Shown here: one piece after another, positions 18,273 to 26,469 of the stretch | How the letters are laid out: each line of letters opens with the position of its first letter | Position numbering within the stretch: the first letter of the stretch is position 1 | Source: Flavobacteriales bacterium | GTDB lineage: Bacteria; Bacteroidota; Bacteroidia; Flavobacteriales; Flavobacteriaceae | Length of the DNA: 64,000 nucleotides | Assembly (NCBI GenBank): GCA_017303755.1 | Contig: JAFLBS010000002.1 | Coordinates: 310,001-374,000, forward strand | Direction: 5' to 3' | The notes under the pieces: generated by a model | Seen by the model: only the letters and a program-made list of their open reading frames with translations | Databases searched by the model: none | What the model was told of the DNA's origin: nothing | Program-made: the position numbers and the translations under genes

Positions 18273-18346
18273 TGACCTCGACTGGATTCAAACCAGTAAC
18301 CTTCTGAGCCGTAATCAGATGCGCTATTCAGTTGCGCCACGAGGCC
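18273..18346 (-). tRNA. tRNA-Arg (anticodon ACG)
   Basis: A complete 74-nt cloverleaf on the minus strand. The acceptor stem is GGCCTCG / CGAGGTC with one G-U pair, discriminator A. The D stem is GCGC/GCGC, the anticodon stem TCTGA/TCAGA with loop TTACGGC giving ACG, and the T stem ACTGG/CCAGT. CCA is not encoded. ACG in bacteria is edited to ICG by TadA to read CGU, CGC and CGA. Promoter at 18360-18389. Confidence 0.97.
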
Positions 18347-18359
18347 TTTTTTGTGGGTG

Positions 18360-18389
18360 CAAATATAGACATAATTGTGTAACTTGCAA
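18360..18389 (-). promoter_or_regulatory. Promoter of tRNA-Arg
   Basis: On the minus strand TTG, 19 bp, TATATTTG, ending 13 bp before the mature tRNA 5' end. It lies in the short divergent gap shared with apt. Confidence 0.65.
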
Positions 18390-18416
18390 ACCAAAATTAC
18401 GATAATATTAAAAAAT

Positions 18417-18929
18417 ATGCCACTAAAACAATACATCCGTGATATTCAGGATTTTCCAAAACCCGGAATTGGCTTTAAAGACATCACGCCACTTTTAATC
18501 AATCCGGTTGCCCGAAAAGAAACGCTAAACATTTTACTTTCTTCCCTAAAAGATCAAAAAATCGACAAAGTAATCGGTGTAGAAAGTAGAGGCTTTTTCT
18601 TCGGAATGTTATTGGCTGAAGAATTGAACGCCGGATTTATTCCAGTTCGTAAACCCAATAAATTACCCTATATAACCATTTCGGCTTCATACGATTTAGA
18701 ATACGGCTCGGATAGTTTGGAAATCCACATCGATGCCATTCAAAAAGGCGATAGAGTAGTCATACACGATGACGTTTTAGCAACAGGCGGAACAGCAAAA
18801 GCTGTGTGTGAATTGGTTGAACAATTGGGCGGAGAAATCGTTCAAGTCAATTTTTTAATGGAATTGTCTTTTTTAAACGGTAGAGATAAATTAGGTAATT
18901 TACCTGTATTTTCAGCTATAACCTATTAG
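18417..18929 (+). CDS. apt: Adenine phosphoribosyltransferase
   Basis: A 170-residue purine salvage enzyme making AMP from adenine and PRPP. The N-terminal YIRDIQDFPKPGIGFKDITPLL, the VESRGFFFG loop and the PRPP-binding motif VVIHDDVLATGGTAKA are all typical of Apt. The frame extends 14 codons further upstream, but MPLKQYIRDI gives the family-standard start. It is divergent from tRNA-Arg. Confidence 0.95.
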   Translation: MPLKQYIRDIQDFPKPGIGFKDITPLLINPVARKETLNILLSSLKDQKIDKVIGVESRGFFFGMLLAEELNAGFIPVRKPNKLPYITISASYDLEYGSDSLEIHIDAIQKGDRVVIHDDVLATGGTAKAVCELVEQLGGEIVQVNFLMELSFLNGRDKLGNLPVFSAITY

Positions 18930-18961
18930 GAGTCAGACAACCGATAACTGAAATCCGAGAA

Positions 18962-19105
18962 CTATTTTTTTAGAGCACGAATCGTGACATAATAACGCCA
19001 GCCAATAATTGCCATTTGCCATTTTTTGGCTTTCGCTAAATCCAATTGCTGTTTGGTGAAACTGGGTAAAATCAGCTTATTTATTTTAGCTAGAATTTTA
19101 TACAT
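18962..19105 (-). CDS. 47-residue basic small protein
   Basis: A complete short reading frame in the apt / 19197 gap. It is very basic with a helical pattern: MYKILAKINKLILPSF, then LDLAKAKKWQMAIIGW and RYYVTIRALKK. From memory, very similar proteins of about 50 residues recur in Flavobacteriaceae and are sometimes mislabelled as SsrA-binding protein; it lacks the SmpB fold and length. Function unknown. It lies downstream of the terminator of the ectodomain gene and points towards the apt end, so it needs its own promoter. Confidence 0.65.
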   Translation of the reverse strand: MYKILAKINKLILPSFTKQQLDLAKAKKWQMAIIGWRYYVTIRALKK

Positions 19106-19130
19106 AAAGATTTTTTTACAAAAATAAAAA

Positions 19131-19158
19131 AAGACCACTCAATTGGAGTGGTCTTTTT
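19131..19158 (-). terminator. Terminator of the BlaI-M56 operon
   Basis: AAGACCACTC pairs with GAGTGGTCTT around a short loop. T-runs are present on both sides, so it can also stop plus-strand transcription. Confidence 0.75.
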
Positions 19159-19196
19159 CAATTTTAGTATGAAATAAAATTGTGGATTTTAGATAA

Positions 19197-20114
19197 TTAG
19201 GCTTTGCGCACTTTGAGTGACGATTTTGCTTTTTCCAATTCGGTTTTTGCCTTTTCCATTTCTTCTTTCGCCTTAATCATTTCTTCTTTGGCTTTGATCA
19301 TTTCCTCTTTGGTTTTTTCCATTTCTTTAACATCTTCGCTTTCTTCTTTTGATGAACCATTCATTTTACCCATTTGTTCGCGCATTTTTTCAAATTGCTT
19401 ATCAATGTTTTTTTCATCGTCCGAGCTAAAACTAAAGCTGTAACTTTTTCCATTTCCACCAAACGATTCTACTTTGTGGCTTTTCTTAATTTCTTCAATT
19501 TCTTCTGGTGTATAATCATCTGCACCTTGAATTACTTCACCATCTTCAATAACCAGCGGTTTTTTACCGTCTTTTTGAATCATAATGCGCGATTTAGTCT
19601 CACTTTTTATTGAATTATCACCTTCAGGAAAATCGAAGAACTCTGGCATTTTCTCAAAATTGAACTGCTTCATAAAATTATCGCCACCAGCAAATCCGTT
19701 GAACGGATTCACACTGAAACCATTACCATTGGAAGGTTCACCGAAACCAATTTCATCATTGAATTTGAAGAATTTAATCGTGTTGATTGGGTTTTGATTG
19801 TTCAATTCCATACTGCCTTTATTGCCTTTACGGTCGGAATATTCTACTTTTAAAGCAATAATTTCATCTTTAGAATTGCGTTTCACACCCGAATACTTAA
19901 TAGTGATTCCTTTTTCAGCCAACGCTTTGATATCGTCTTTCATTTCACTTTCTGGCGTGTTTTTGTTCCACGTCATAACAATATTATCACTCGATGCTTG
20001 ATCATCAGACCAAGTAAACGACTTTTTGTCTTGAGCACTACTATTGGTTTGAAATAACAACACTGCAATTAGCGTTGGAATCATGAAGGCAAAATTTCTA
20101 ACTTTGGTTTTCAT
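19197..20114 (-). CDS. Secreted stand-alone copy of the M56 peptidase ectodomain
   Basis: A 305-residue protein with a signal peptide (FAFMIPTLIAVLLFQTNSSAQ, about residues 8-28). The body is homologous to the C-terminal half of the upstream M56 peptidase: ITIKYSGVKRNSKDEI matches ITLKFSKVKRNANGEI, and IQKDGKKPLVIEDGEVI matches IQKDGKKPLIVIDGKVI. The end is a heptad-like coiled coil of repeated KAKEEM units (about residues 265-300). It is the last gene of the BlaI-M56 operon, 83 bp after the peptidase gene, followed by a terminator. A ligand or partner role in the same signalling path is inferred. Confidence 0.75.
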   Translation of the reverse strand: MKTKVRNFAFMIPTLIAVLLFQTNSSAQDKKSFTWSDDQASSDNIVMTWNKNTPESEMKDDIKALAEKGITIKYSGVKRNSKDEIIALKVEYSDRKGNKGSMELNNQNPINTIKFFKFNDEIGFGEPSNGNGFSVNPFNGFAGGDNFMKQFNFEKMPEFFDFPEGDNSIKSETKSRIMIQKDGKKPLVIEDGEVIQGADDYTPEEIEEIKKSHKVESFGGNGKSYSFSFSSDDEKNIDKQFEKMREQMGKMNGSSKEESEDVKEMEKTKEEMIKAKEEMIKAKEEMEKAKTELEKAKSSLKVRKA

Positions 20115-20197
20115 TTTTATTTCTGTTTTAATTAATTACTAAACAAATTTATAAATAGATTAAATTCAGTAAAATAGATTGACAAATTTTTAACTTT

Positions 20198-21997
20198 TTA
20201 GCGTCGCAATTCAGCTCTTGCTTTCTCTAATTCGGCTTTTGCCTTTTCCATATCGACTTTCGCTTTCATCAAATCGGCTCTTGCTTTTTCCATTTCAGCT
20301 CTTGCTTTTTCAAATTCGGGACTGTTTTTTTCTGCTATTTGCATATCTTTTTTCATTTGAGGGATTGCGCGTTCCATTTCTACACGTGCTTTTTCCAACT
20401 GTTCTCTAGAAATAATCATCTGACTTTCAATTTGCTTCATTACTTCAGGTCGAATTCGTTTCAGTTGTTCCAATGAACTAGCCAAAGCATCACCTTTTAT
20501 TTTTTCAATATTCAAATCGCTTAACATTTTCAATTGACCGTTGTTAAACTGATACGCAAATCCTTTTTTAATTTCGTCGATTTCTACATCCGAAAAGCCT
20601 TCACCTGATTCGATTACTTTTCCATCGATTACTATTAAAGGTTTTTTGCCGTCTTTTTGAATAACAATTTTTGAGGTATTTTCATCTACAATTCTATGCA
20701 TTTCATCTTCGTCAATATCAACATCGATATCAACATCAAAATCCAAGCTATCCTTCATTTTAAAACGGTACTCTTTTTCAGCTATCATTTCATCAGTATC
20801 ATTGCCTGAATAGACTAAAACACTGTTATTTTTTCCAAACCCAATTTTAGTTGGAGTTTTGTAAAAATAAATGGGTTTTATAGGCTCATTTCCATCAAAT
20901 TGTGTGGTTCCAGTATTGCCGTCTTTGTCTTTGTAAGTGACTTTGATTCCGGTAATTTCGCCATTTGCATTGCGCTTTACTTTTGAAAATTTTAGCGTTA
21001 TTCCGTATTTTTCTTTGGCAAACGCAGCGTCTTTTTTCATTTCTGCATCTGTGGTGTTTTTGTCGGTTGTGATGTAGATTCCACTTTTAGATTTTTGAGT
21101 TACTTTCACAACTTCTCTTTCTTGCGCAATGGTTTTTATTTGAAATAAAAATACAAAGGCAATAAGCGCCGGAATTACAACGGTGTATTTCCATGAATTT
21201 CTTTTGTGTGATTGATTTTTGTTTAACATAACGATTCGTTTTTTGATTAATGATTGATAAAAATGATTAGTGATAGGTAAGCAGTTGTGATGAGAAACTA
21301 CTTTTAAAAGAGTTAATTGATACGATTTTTTGTCGTTGACTTCAATTGCTTTTTGATCAGCGATGTATTCTAAATTTTGAACAATCGCTTTTTTATACAA
21401 TTGCATGAACGGATTGAACCAAAATACTATTGAGAAAAGTTTGGTAAACAATACATCAATAGAATGTTTTTGCGCACTGTGTATTTTTTCGTGTGATAGT
21501 ATGCTTTGTAATTCGGTTTCAGTGTACAATTTGGAATTATAAACGATAAAATTAAAGAACGAAAATGGAGCAATGTCTTCTTCTACATCAACCAATAAAA
21601 AGCGGTCATTTTTGTGAATTTGTCTTTTGTGTAGCGTTTTATATAAAGAGAAACTATTGTAAATCACTTTCAATAAAAGCAACAAAGCCACAATTCCGTA
21701 GATCCAAAAACCTACCTGAAACCAATTGATTGGATTCGATTCGACAGTTTTTGAAACTATAGCGGCAGAGTTTTGTGGCATCTGAATGAGTTCGTCCCAA
21801 TTCATAGGTGTTGATTCGATGTACACTATTTTTTTGATAAAAAACAAAGGAAGTACAGCCGAAATAGCCAATCCAATCAGCAAAAACCACCGATTCGTGT
21901 TGAAAAAAGTCTCCTTTCTCAATAAAAAATGATACACTAAGAAAAATAGTGTAATTAATGCACTTGACTTTATAAAGTAGATGAAAAGAGTTTCCAT
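20198..21997 (-). CDS. BlaR1/MecR1-like M56 membrane metallopeptidase
   Basis: A 599-residue integral membrane sensor-protease. Four hydrophobic segments in the first ~300 residues surround the zinc motif HEKIH (H169-E170-H173). After the fourth segment (VVIPALIAFVFLFQI) an extracytoplasmic region carries conserved blocks shared with the next gene and a coiled-coil tail of KAxxEMEKA repeats. Unlike BlaR1 there is no penicillin-binding-like sensor domain. M56 proteins usually cleave or signal to the BlaI repressor encoded just upstream. It starts 1 bp after the blaI stop. Confidence 0.85.
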   Translation of the reverse strand: METLFIYFIKSSALITLFFLVYHFLLRKETFFNTNRWFLLIGLAISAVLPLFFIKKIVYIESTPMNWDELIQMPQNSAAIVSKTVESNPINWFQVGFWIYGIVALLLLLKVIYNSFSLYKTLHKRQIHKNDRFLLVDVEEDIAPFSFFNFIVYNSKLYTETELQSILSHEKIHSAQKHSIDVLFTKLFSIVFWFNPFMQLYKKAIVQNLEYIADQKAIEVNDKKSYQLTLLKVVSHHNCLPITNHFYQSLIKKRIVMLNKNQSHKRNSWKYTVVIPALIAFVFLFQIKTIAQEREVVKVTQKSKSGIYITTDKNTTDAEMKKDAAFAKEKYGITLKFSKVKRNANGEITGIKVTYKDKDGNTGTTQFDGNEPIKPIYFYKTPTKIGFGKNNSVLVYSGNDTDEMIAEKEYRFKMKDSLDFDVDIDVDIDEDEMHRIVDENTSKIVIQKDGKKPLIVIDGKVIESGEGFSDVEIDEIKKGFAYQFNNGQLKMLSDLNIEKIKGDALASSLEQLKRIRPEVMKQIESQMIISREQLEKARVEMERAIPQMKKDMQIAEKNSPEFEKARAEMEKARADLMKAKVDMEKAKAELEKARAELRR

Positions 21998-21998
21998 A

Positions 21999-22358
21999 CT
22001 ATTTCTTTTTTTCGATGATTTCTAGTATTTCGCGGAGTTCTTCGGCTGAAATTTTATCTTCTTGAGCAAAGAACGATACCATACTTTTGTACGAGTTATT
22101 GAAATAATTCTCAATAGCGGTATTCATAAATCGTTTTCTATAATCTTCCATGCTTACAACAGGAAAATATTGATGTGTGTTTCCATAGGCGTTGTGCGAC
22201 ACAAATCCTTTTTCTTCCAAATTTCTAATGATGGTAGAAAGTGTGTTGTAATGCGGTTGATCTTCAGTGATTTCGGCTAATACATCTTTTACGAAAGCTT
22301 TTTTTAACTTCCATAAAATGTGCATGATTTCTTCTTCTTTATTGGTGAGTTTTTGCAT
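21999..22358 (-). CDS. BlaI/MecI-family repressor
   Basis: A 119-residue winged-helix repressor. The N-terminus LTNKEEEIMHILWKLKKAFVKDV and the recognition region YNTLSTIIRNLEEKGFVSH are typical of BlaI/MecI/CopY; the C-terminal helices (after about residue 80) dimerise. It heads an operon with the M56 peptidase and the secreted ectodomain protein. Two 16-bp palindromes sit in its own promoter, so autorepression relieved by M56-triggered inactivation is likely. Confidence 0.9.
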   Translation of the reverse strand: MQKLTNKEEEIMHILWKLKKAFVKDVLAEITEDQPHYNTLSTIIRNLEEKGFVSHNAYGNTHQYFPVVSMEDYRKRFMNTAIENYFNNSYKSMVSFFAQEDKISAEELREILEIIEKKK

Positions 22359-22377
22359 GATTTCATTTTTAATAAAT

Positions 22378-22422
22378 CAAACTTACAACTATGTTTTTAG
22401 TTTTACAACTATATTTATAGTT
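22378..22422 (-). promoter_or_regulatory. blaI promoter with two BlaI-type operators
   Basis: On the minus strand TTG (complement of 22406-22408), 20 bp, then TAAGTTTG (22378-22385). AACTATATTTATAGTT (22407-22422) is a perfect palindrome overlapping the -33 box. AACTATGTTTTTAGTT (22387-22402), 20 bp away, lies between -33 and -7. The 20-bp centre spacing puts both sites on one helix face, as expected for cooperative repressor dimers. Confidence 0.7.
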
Positions 22423-22494
22423 ATTTAACTAAAAATTAAGTTTTATATTGTATTGCATCATTAAAAATAATTTAAAAACCTTATATTTGTTGGG

Positions 22495-23052
22495 ATGACA
22501 ACAACAAAATACAATCGTACCAATTTCCACAAACATACTTTTTGTGTTTTTCATGAAGTAGATGTGACTATGGTCGGAACATTACAATTGAATTACAAAA
22601 GCAAATCGGGTAGTAGTTATTTTTTTACAGAAGATGGTGTATATCGATTATCCAATCATTGGAGTAGAGTCGCCAATTGCCGATGGAGATTACAAGAAAA
22701 TCCAAAATTACAAAAAACGAATCCCAACAGAATTAAGTTGGGTTTTGCTCAATGGAGTGAATTTTATGCCGATAATGAACTAGAGAAACTGTATTTTATT
22801 GAAGTTGATTTTGAACAAAAAATAGCGACTTTTTATCATAAAGAAAGTAGTAGCTTTTCAGAAGATAAAATGCTCAGAACAGCAAGTGAAACAGCAAAAG
22901 TCATTAAGCAAATCCGACTTTTATTACTCGAAGATTCTTGGACAAAATACCTAAAACCTGTAGGTATTGATGAGTTGCGAAAAGAAATTATTGTACAACT
23001 GATTCAAACCAATCAATCGTTCAATGAAATTCGAAGAAAATACTTGGTTTAA
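22495..23052 (+). CDS. Conserved-looking protein of unknown function
   Basis: A 185-residue soluble protein that I do not recognise. The N-terminal half is beta-rich with aromatic residues (LQLNYKSKSGSSYFFTEDGVYRLSNHWSRVANCRWRL, seen in parts), and the C-terminal half is helical and charged, ending QSFNEIRRKYLV. No signal peptide or membrane segment. A TATATTTG box lies at 22482, very close to the ATG. Its end overlaps the stop of the convergent MFS gene by 4 bp. Confidence 0.6.
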   Translation: MTTTKYNRTNFHKHTFCVFHEVDVTMVGTLQLNYKSKSGSSYFFTEDGVYRLSNHWSRVANCRWRLQENPKLQKTNPNRIKLGFAQWSEFYADNELEKLYFIEVDFEQKIATFYHKESSSFSEDKMLRTASETAKVIKQIRLLLLEDSWTKYLKPVGIDELRKEIIVQLIQTNQSFNEIRRKYLV

Positions 23053-24365
23053 ATTTCGCGTTCACCACCATCGGCTGGATGTGAGAAAAGGAATTCTTCT
23101 TTTTCGGTTTTGTATTTGGATTGTACTTGTTCTTCTCGAACCATTTTAATTACCCAAAATCCCAACAATGTACCGATTACGCCCAAAATTCCCATAAATG
23201 CCCAATTGATTTGGTAACCCACTTCGTATCCGTAAATCTTACCGAAAAAATCAATAATGCTCATTCCTACTCTGGCGCTTAATATATGTGCCAAACTATA
23301 ACTCATTGTGAAAATTGCCATATAACGTCCTTCGTGACCTTTTGGAGCTCTACTCATAGCAAATGAGTTTGAGAACGGAAACGAAAACATTTCGGCAAAC
23401 GTCATGAACAGCATCATCATAATTAACATTCCTGCCCAAAAGTTGATCAGAAGAATGAACATGCTAATCGCCATCATCAAGCAACCAATAGTTACTATTT
23501 TTACTTTGTTGAGTTTCTTGCGTTCAATGTAGCTTACAATTGGCATTTCTAAAAAGAAAACCAAAACGCCATTCATAGTAAGCAATAATCCGGTTTGGAA
23601 CTCGGTTAAGTTGTATTGGTCTTTGTGGTAGAGCGGAATGGTTGTAAACAATTGAAAGAATAGTATTCCCGAAATCACACAACTGAATAAAAACACCCAA
23701 AAAGGTTTGTCTTTGAAAACCGACTCTCGATTGGCTTCTAACAATTGCTTTTCTTCTTTTGAAATAGGAATGCTTTTCTTTTCTTTTACCAACAACCAAA
23801 AAACAAGTATAGCAATGATGCAAGTTGCACCATCTACCCAAAATAATCCTCCATAGCCTATTCCCATAATGATTAAACCACCAAAAGCGGGTCCGGCTGC
23901 AAATCCTAAATTAATAGCCAAACGCACTAAAGTTAAGGCTCGAGTTCTGTTTTCGGGTTTGGCATAAGCTCCAATCGATACAAACATGGCAGGACGAAAC
24001 ATATCGGCGATGGTCATAATTACAAACATAGCGATGCATAATCCAACAAAACTGGTTATGTATTGTAATGCAAAAAACAGCAAACCACTGGTGAATAAAC
24101 TGAAAATCATGATTCTGTAAAAACCTATTTTGTCAGAAAGTTTTCCACCTAACCACGAACCTAACATCGATCCAATACCAAAAAAGACCATAACCCAACC
24201 CACTTGGTTGTAGGAGAAATGCAAATCTTCTTTTAAGTATTTTGATAAAAAAGGCAATACCATCGTTCCAGCACGATTGATAAAAGTAACCAATGTCAAT
24301 ATCCAGATTTCTCTCGAAAATCCTCTGAAATTATCGATGTATTTACGAATTCCTCTTTTTAACAT
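23049..24365 (-). CDS. MFS transporter, multidrug-resistance type
   Basis: A 438-residue inner-membrane protein with about twelve hydrophobic segments. The MFS motif A appears as GSWLGGKLSDKIGFYR after segment 2, followed by a motif C-like region around NLGFAAGPAFGGLIIMG. It is related to proton-driven drug exporters of the MdtH type; the substrate is not deducible. A TACCTTTG box lies about 20 bp before the start. Monocistronic, convergent with the unknown gene at 22495. Confidence 0.85.
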   Translation of the reverse strand: MLKRGIRKYIDNFRGFSREIWILTLVTFINRAGTMVLPFLSKYLKEDLHFSYNQVGWVMVFFGIGSMLGSWLGGKLSDKIGFYRIMIFSLFTSGLLFFALQYITSFVGLCIAMFVIMTIADMFRPAMFVSIGAYAKPENRTRALTLVRLAINLGFAAGPAFGGLIIMGIGYGGLFWVDGATCIIAILVFWLLVKEKKSIPISKEEKQLLEANRESVFKDKPFWVFLFSCVISGILFFQLFTTIPLYHKDQYNLTEFQTGLLLTMNGVLVFFLEMPIVSYIERKKLNKVKIVTIGCLMMAISMFILLINFWAGMLIMMMLFMTFAEMFSFPFSNSFAMSRAPKGHEGRYMAIFTMSYSLAHILSARVGMSIIDFFGKIYGYEVGYQINWAFMGILGVIGTLLGFWVIKMVREEQVQSKYKTEKEEFLFSHPADGGEREI

Positions 24366-24414
24366 GAAAGTATTGGTTAGACGACAAAGGTAAAAAACTT
24401 TGTGGCTTTTCTAC

Positions 24415-24445
24415 TTTGCGACCTAACACTTTTACGCTATTTTTG
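24415..24445 (+). promoter_or_regulatory. Promoter of the DUF1684-tatD operon
   Basis: TTTG at 24415, 19 bp, then TATTTTTG at 24438, 14 bp before the ATG. A good match to the Bacteroidota consensus. Confidence 0.65.
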
Positions 24446-24459
24446 TAAAAAAATATCCC

Positions 24460-25062
24460 ATGAAAAAGGCTTTACTGATTGTAATGATTTTGAATGCTTA
24501 TTTTGTTCTTTCTCAAGAAAATGAACTGAAACAAACAGCCAAAGAATTTCAAGAGGAATTGAATCGCGACTATGCCGATTCTACTAAAAGTCCACTGACC
24601 GATGCCGATTTGAAAGTATTCAAAGAATTGGATTTCTTTCCAATCGATGAGAAATTCATCATAAAAGCACAATTTAAGCGTACCAAAAAAACCAAAGTGT
24701 TTAAGATGAAAACTTCTACTTCTCGTACACCCGAATACAAGAAATACGGCGAATTGCATTTTACAATTGACGGTAAAGAATATCAATTGAACGTATATCA
24801 AAGCATCGATTTATCTAAAAAAGAAGAATACAAGAATTACTTATTTTTACCATTTTCAGATTTGACTAATGGAAAGGAAAGTTATATCGGCGGACGGTAC
24901 ATTGATATGAAAATTCAAGATGCAAAAGTGTGGGAAATTGATTTCAATAAAGCGTACAATCCGTATTGTGCCTACAATCATAAGTATTCGTGTCCGATTG
25001 TTCCTTTGGAAAACGATTTGGAGGTAGCGATTTTGGCAGGTGTAAAAAAGTTTCACGACTGA
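24460..25062 (+). CDS. DUF1684 exported protein
   Basis: A 200-residue protein with a signal peptide (KKALLIVMILNAYFVLSQ). The DUF1684 core is clear: LTDADLKVFKELDFFPID, later YGELHFTIDGKEYQLNVYQ, LFLPFSDLTNGKESYIGGRYID and NPYCAYNHKYSCPIVP. The family is common in Bacteroidota and of unknown biochemistry. The TGA overlaps the ATG of the tatD-like gene by one base, indicating coupled translation. Confidence 0.85.
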   Translation: MKKALLIVMILNAYFVLSQENELKQTAKEFQEELNRDYADSTKSPLTDADLKVFKELDFFPIDEKFIIKAQFKRTKKTKVFKMKTSTSRTPEYKKYGELHFTIDGKEYQLNVYQSIDLSKKEEYKNYLFLPFSDLTNGKESYIGGRYIDMKIQDAKVWEIDFNKAYNPYCAYNHKYSCPIVPLENDLEVAILAGVKKFHD

Positions 25063-25712
25063 TGGAGTACTTCAACTTACATACACACCGACGAACATTT
25101 GACGTCGATACATTGGAATTGTTGAACCAATATCCGTGGGAATTTGACGCGACTTTTCCGCAATATTCCATCGGAATTCACCCGTGGCACATTGACGAGA
25201 ATCGATTGGAAAGTGATTTAAACATCATTGAAGAGAAATTACAATTAAACGAATGCTTGGCTTTGGGCGAATGTGGTTTGGATAAGCGAATTGAAATCCC
25301 AATGGAATTGCAAATTTCGGTTTTTGAACGTCAGATTGCACTAGCTGAAAAATACCAAAAACCTTTAGTGTTGCATTTGGTTGCGGCTTTTCAAGAGTTA
25401 ATCGAAATCAAAAATCGATTGAACATTTCGGTTCCGATTGTCATTCATGGATTTTCAAAAAACGAACAAGTAGCGAAACAACTAATTGATAACGGATTTT
25501 ACATTTCATTTGGTAAATATTTGTTGAGAAATCCGGAGTTGAAATCAGTTTTTCTCTCAGTTCCCGATGATCGTTTTTTCCTTGAAACCGACATGATTGA
25601 AGAAACCCTAGAACAAGTATATAATCTAGCTGCGAATTATAAAAACATAACTGTGGACGATTTGAAAAGTAAAGTAAATTCAAATTTCAACACCGTTTTC
25701 AAACAACGTTAA
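25062..25712 (+). CDS. TatD-family metal-dependent hydrolase
   Basis: A 216-residue protein starting MEYFNLHTHRRTFD, where HTH is the first metal-binding pair of the TIM-barrel amidohydrolase fold. Further sites are LGECGLDKRIEIPME, LVLHLVAA, VIHGFSKNEQVAKQL and FFLETDM. TatD enzymes are 3'-5' DNA/RNA exonucleases or deacylase-like hydrolases. It is shorter than E. coli TatD (about 260 residues), typical of a flavobacterial subfamily. A longer upstream frame would overlap DUF1684 by 72 bp; the coupled ATG is preferred. Confidence 0.82.
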   Translation: MEYFNLHTHRRTFDVDTLELLNQYPWEFDATFPQYSIGIHPWHIDENRLESDLNIIEEKLQLNECLALGECGLDKRIEIPMELQISVFERQIALAEKYQKPLVLHLVAAFQELIEIKNRLNISVPIVIHGFSKNEQVAKQLIDNGFYISFGKYLLRNPELKSVFLSVPDDRFFLETDMIEETLEQVYNLAANYKNITVDDLKSKVNSNFNTVFKQR

Positions 25713-25738
25713 ACTCTTAAATAATTTAAACATAAAAT

Positions 25739-26461
25739 ATGGCAAAGTGGCAAGAAAGAGCGGAGCTTTTATTTAAAACAGAAGGATTAAATAATTTAAA
25801 AAACGCCAACGTTTTAGTGGTAGGATTAGGTGGTGTTGGCTCGTTTGCAGCCGAATTTTTAGCTCGTGCTGGAGTTGGAAATATGACTATTGTTGATGGT
25901 GATGTAGTCGATATTACTAATGTCAACCGACAATTACCCGCATTACATTCAACTGTGGGATTGCCCAAAGTACATGTGGTTGGTGATCGATTGATGGACA
26001 TTAACCCAGAATTGAATCTGACACGATTGGAAGAATTTTTATCACCTGAAAGAGCATTAGAAATTGTGACTCCCGAATTTGATTATGTGTTGGATTGCAT
26101 CGATAGTATCACGCCAAAATTGAATTTATTAATAGCATCTAAACGCAAAAAAGTAAAAGTCATCTCGAGTATGGGCGCTGGTGGAAAATACGAAGCGAGC
26201 AAAGTAAAGGTTCGCGACATCAGTCACACTGAATATTGTCCGCTAGCAAAAAACATCAGAAAAAGATTGAAAGAACATAAAATTTCCAAAGGAGTAAAAG
26301 CCGTTTTTTCTACAGAAATGCCCGACCAATCGAGTGTAAAATTAACCGATGGGAAAAACTATAAAAAATCATTTTATGGAACCAATAGTTGGATGCCATG
26401 CCTTTTCGGATTGCATGCAGCGGAAACAGTGGTAAAATACCTGTTAAAAAACAAAAAATAG
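25739..26461 (+). CDS. tcdA: tRNA threonylcarbamoyladenosine dehydratase
   Basis: A 240-residue E1-like enzyme that uses ATP to cyclise t6A37 of ANN-decoding tRNAs to ct6A. The ThiF/E1 nucleotide-binding motif VLVVGLGGVGSFAAEFLARAG is followed by DGDVVDITNVNRQLPA and DCIDSITPKLNLL. TcdA-type segments MGAGGKYEASKVKVRDISHTE (seen in part) and SWMPCLFGLHAAE are present. It follows tatD by 26 bp, probably in the same operon. Confidence 0.9.
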   Translation: MAKWQERAELLFKTEGLNNLKNANVLVVGLGGVGSFAAEFLARAGVGNMTIVDGDVVDITNVNRQLPALHSTVGLPKVHVVGDRLMDINPELNLTRLEEFLSPERALEIVTPEFDYVLDCIDSITPKLNLLIASKRKKVKVISSMGAGGKYEASKVKVRDISHTEYCPLAKNIRKRLKEHKISKGVKAVFSTEMPDQSSVKLTDGKNYKKSFYGTNSWMPCLFGLHAAETVVKYLLKNKK

Positions 26462-26469
26462 TGCTTTTA

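Larger units (their letters stand above)
17851..18288. repeat. Tandem tRNA-Arg-tail / hairpin modules
   Basis: CGACTGGATT, part of the T-arm of the neighbouring tRNA-Arg, occurs at 17851, 17949, 18068, 18160 and 18279. The intervals 17949-18068 and 18160-18279 are both 119 bp and homologous. Each holds a small hairpin (ATCAAAGC-TCC-GCTTTGAT), a long terminator-like hairpin, then the tRNA 3' sequence CATTCGTGACCT. The leftmost copy (17851-17948) has lost the right arm of its long hairpin. The pattern suggests repeated duplication or insertion at the tRNA 3' end. Confidence 0.75.

Noticed and set aside
17851..18346. Integrated prophage or genomic island at tRNA-Arg
   Set aside because: Partial tRNA ends are duplicated, but only about 500 bp of repeats lie there; no integrase, excisionase or phage gene is present.
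18962..19105. SmpB (SsrA-binding protein) gene
   Set aside because: The 47-residue product is far too short and has none of the SmpB barrel motifs.
20198..22358. Beta-lactam resistance operon (BlaI/BlaR1)
   Set aside because: The M56 protein lacks a penicillin-binding sensor domain and no beta-lactamase gene is linked.
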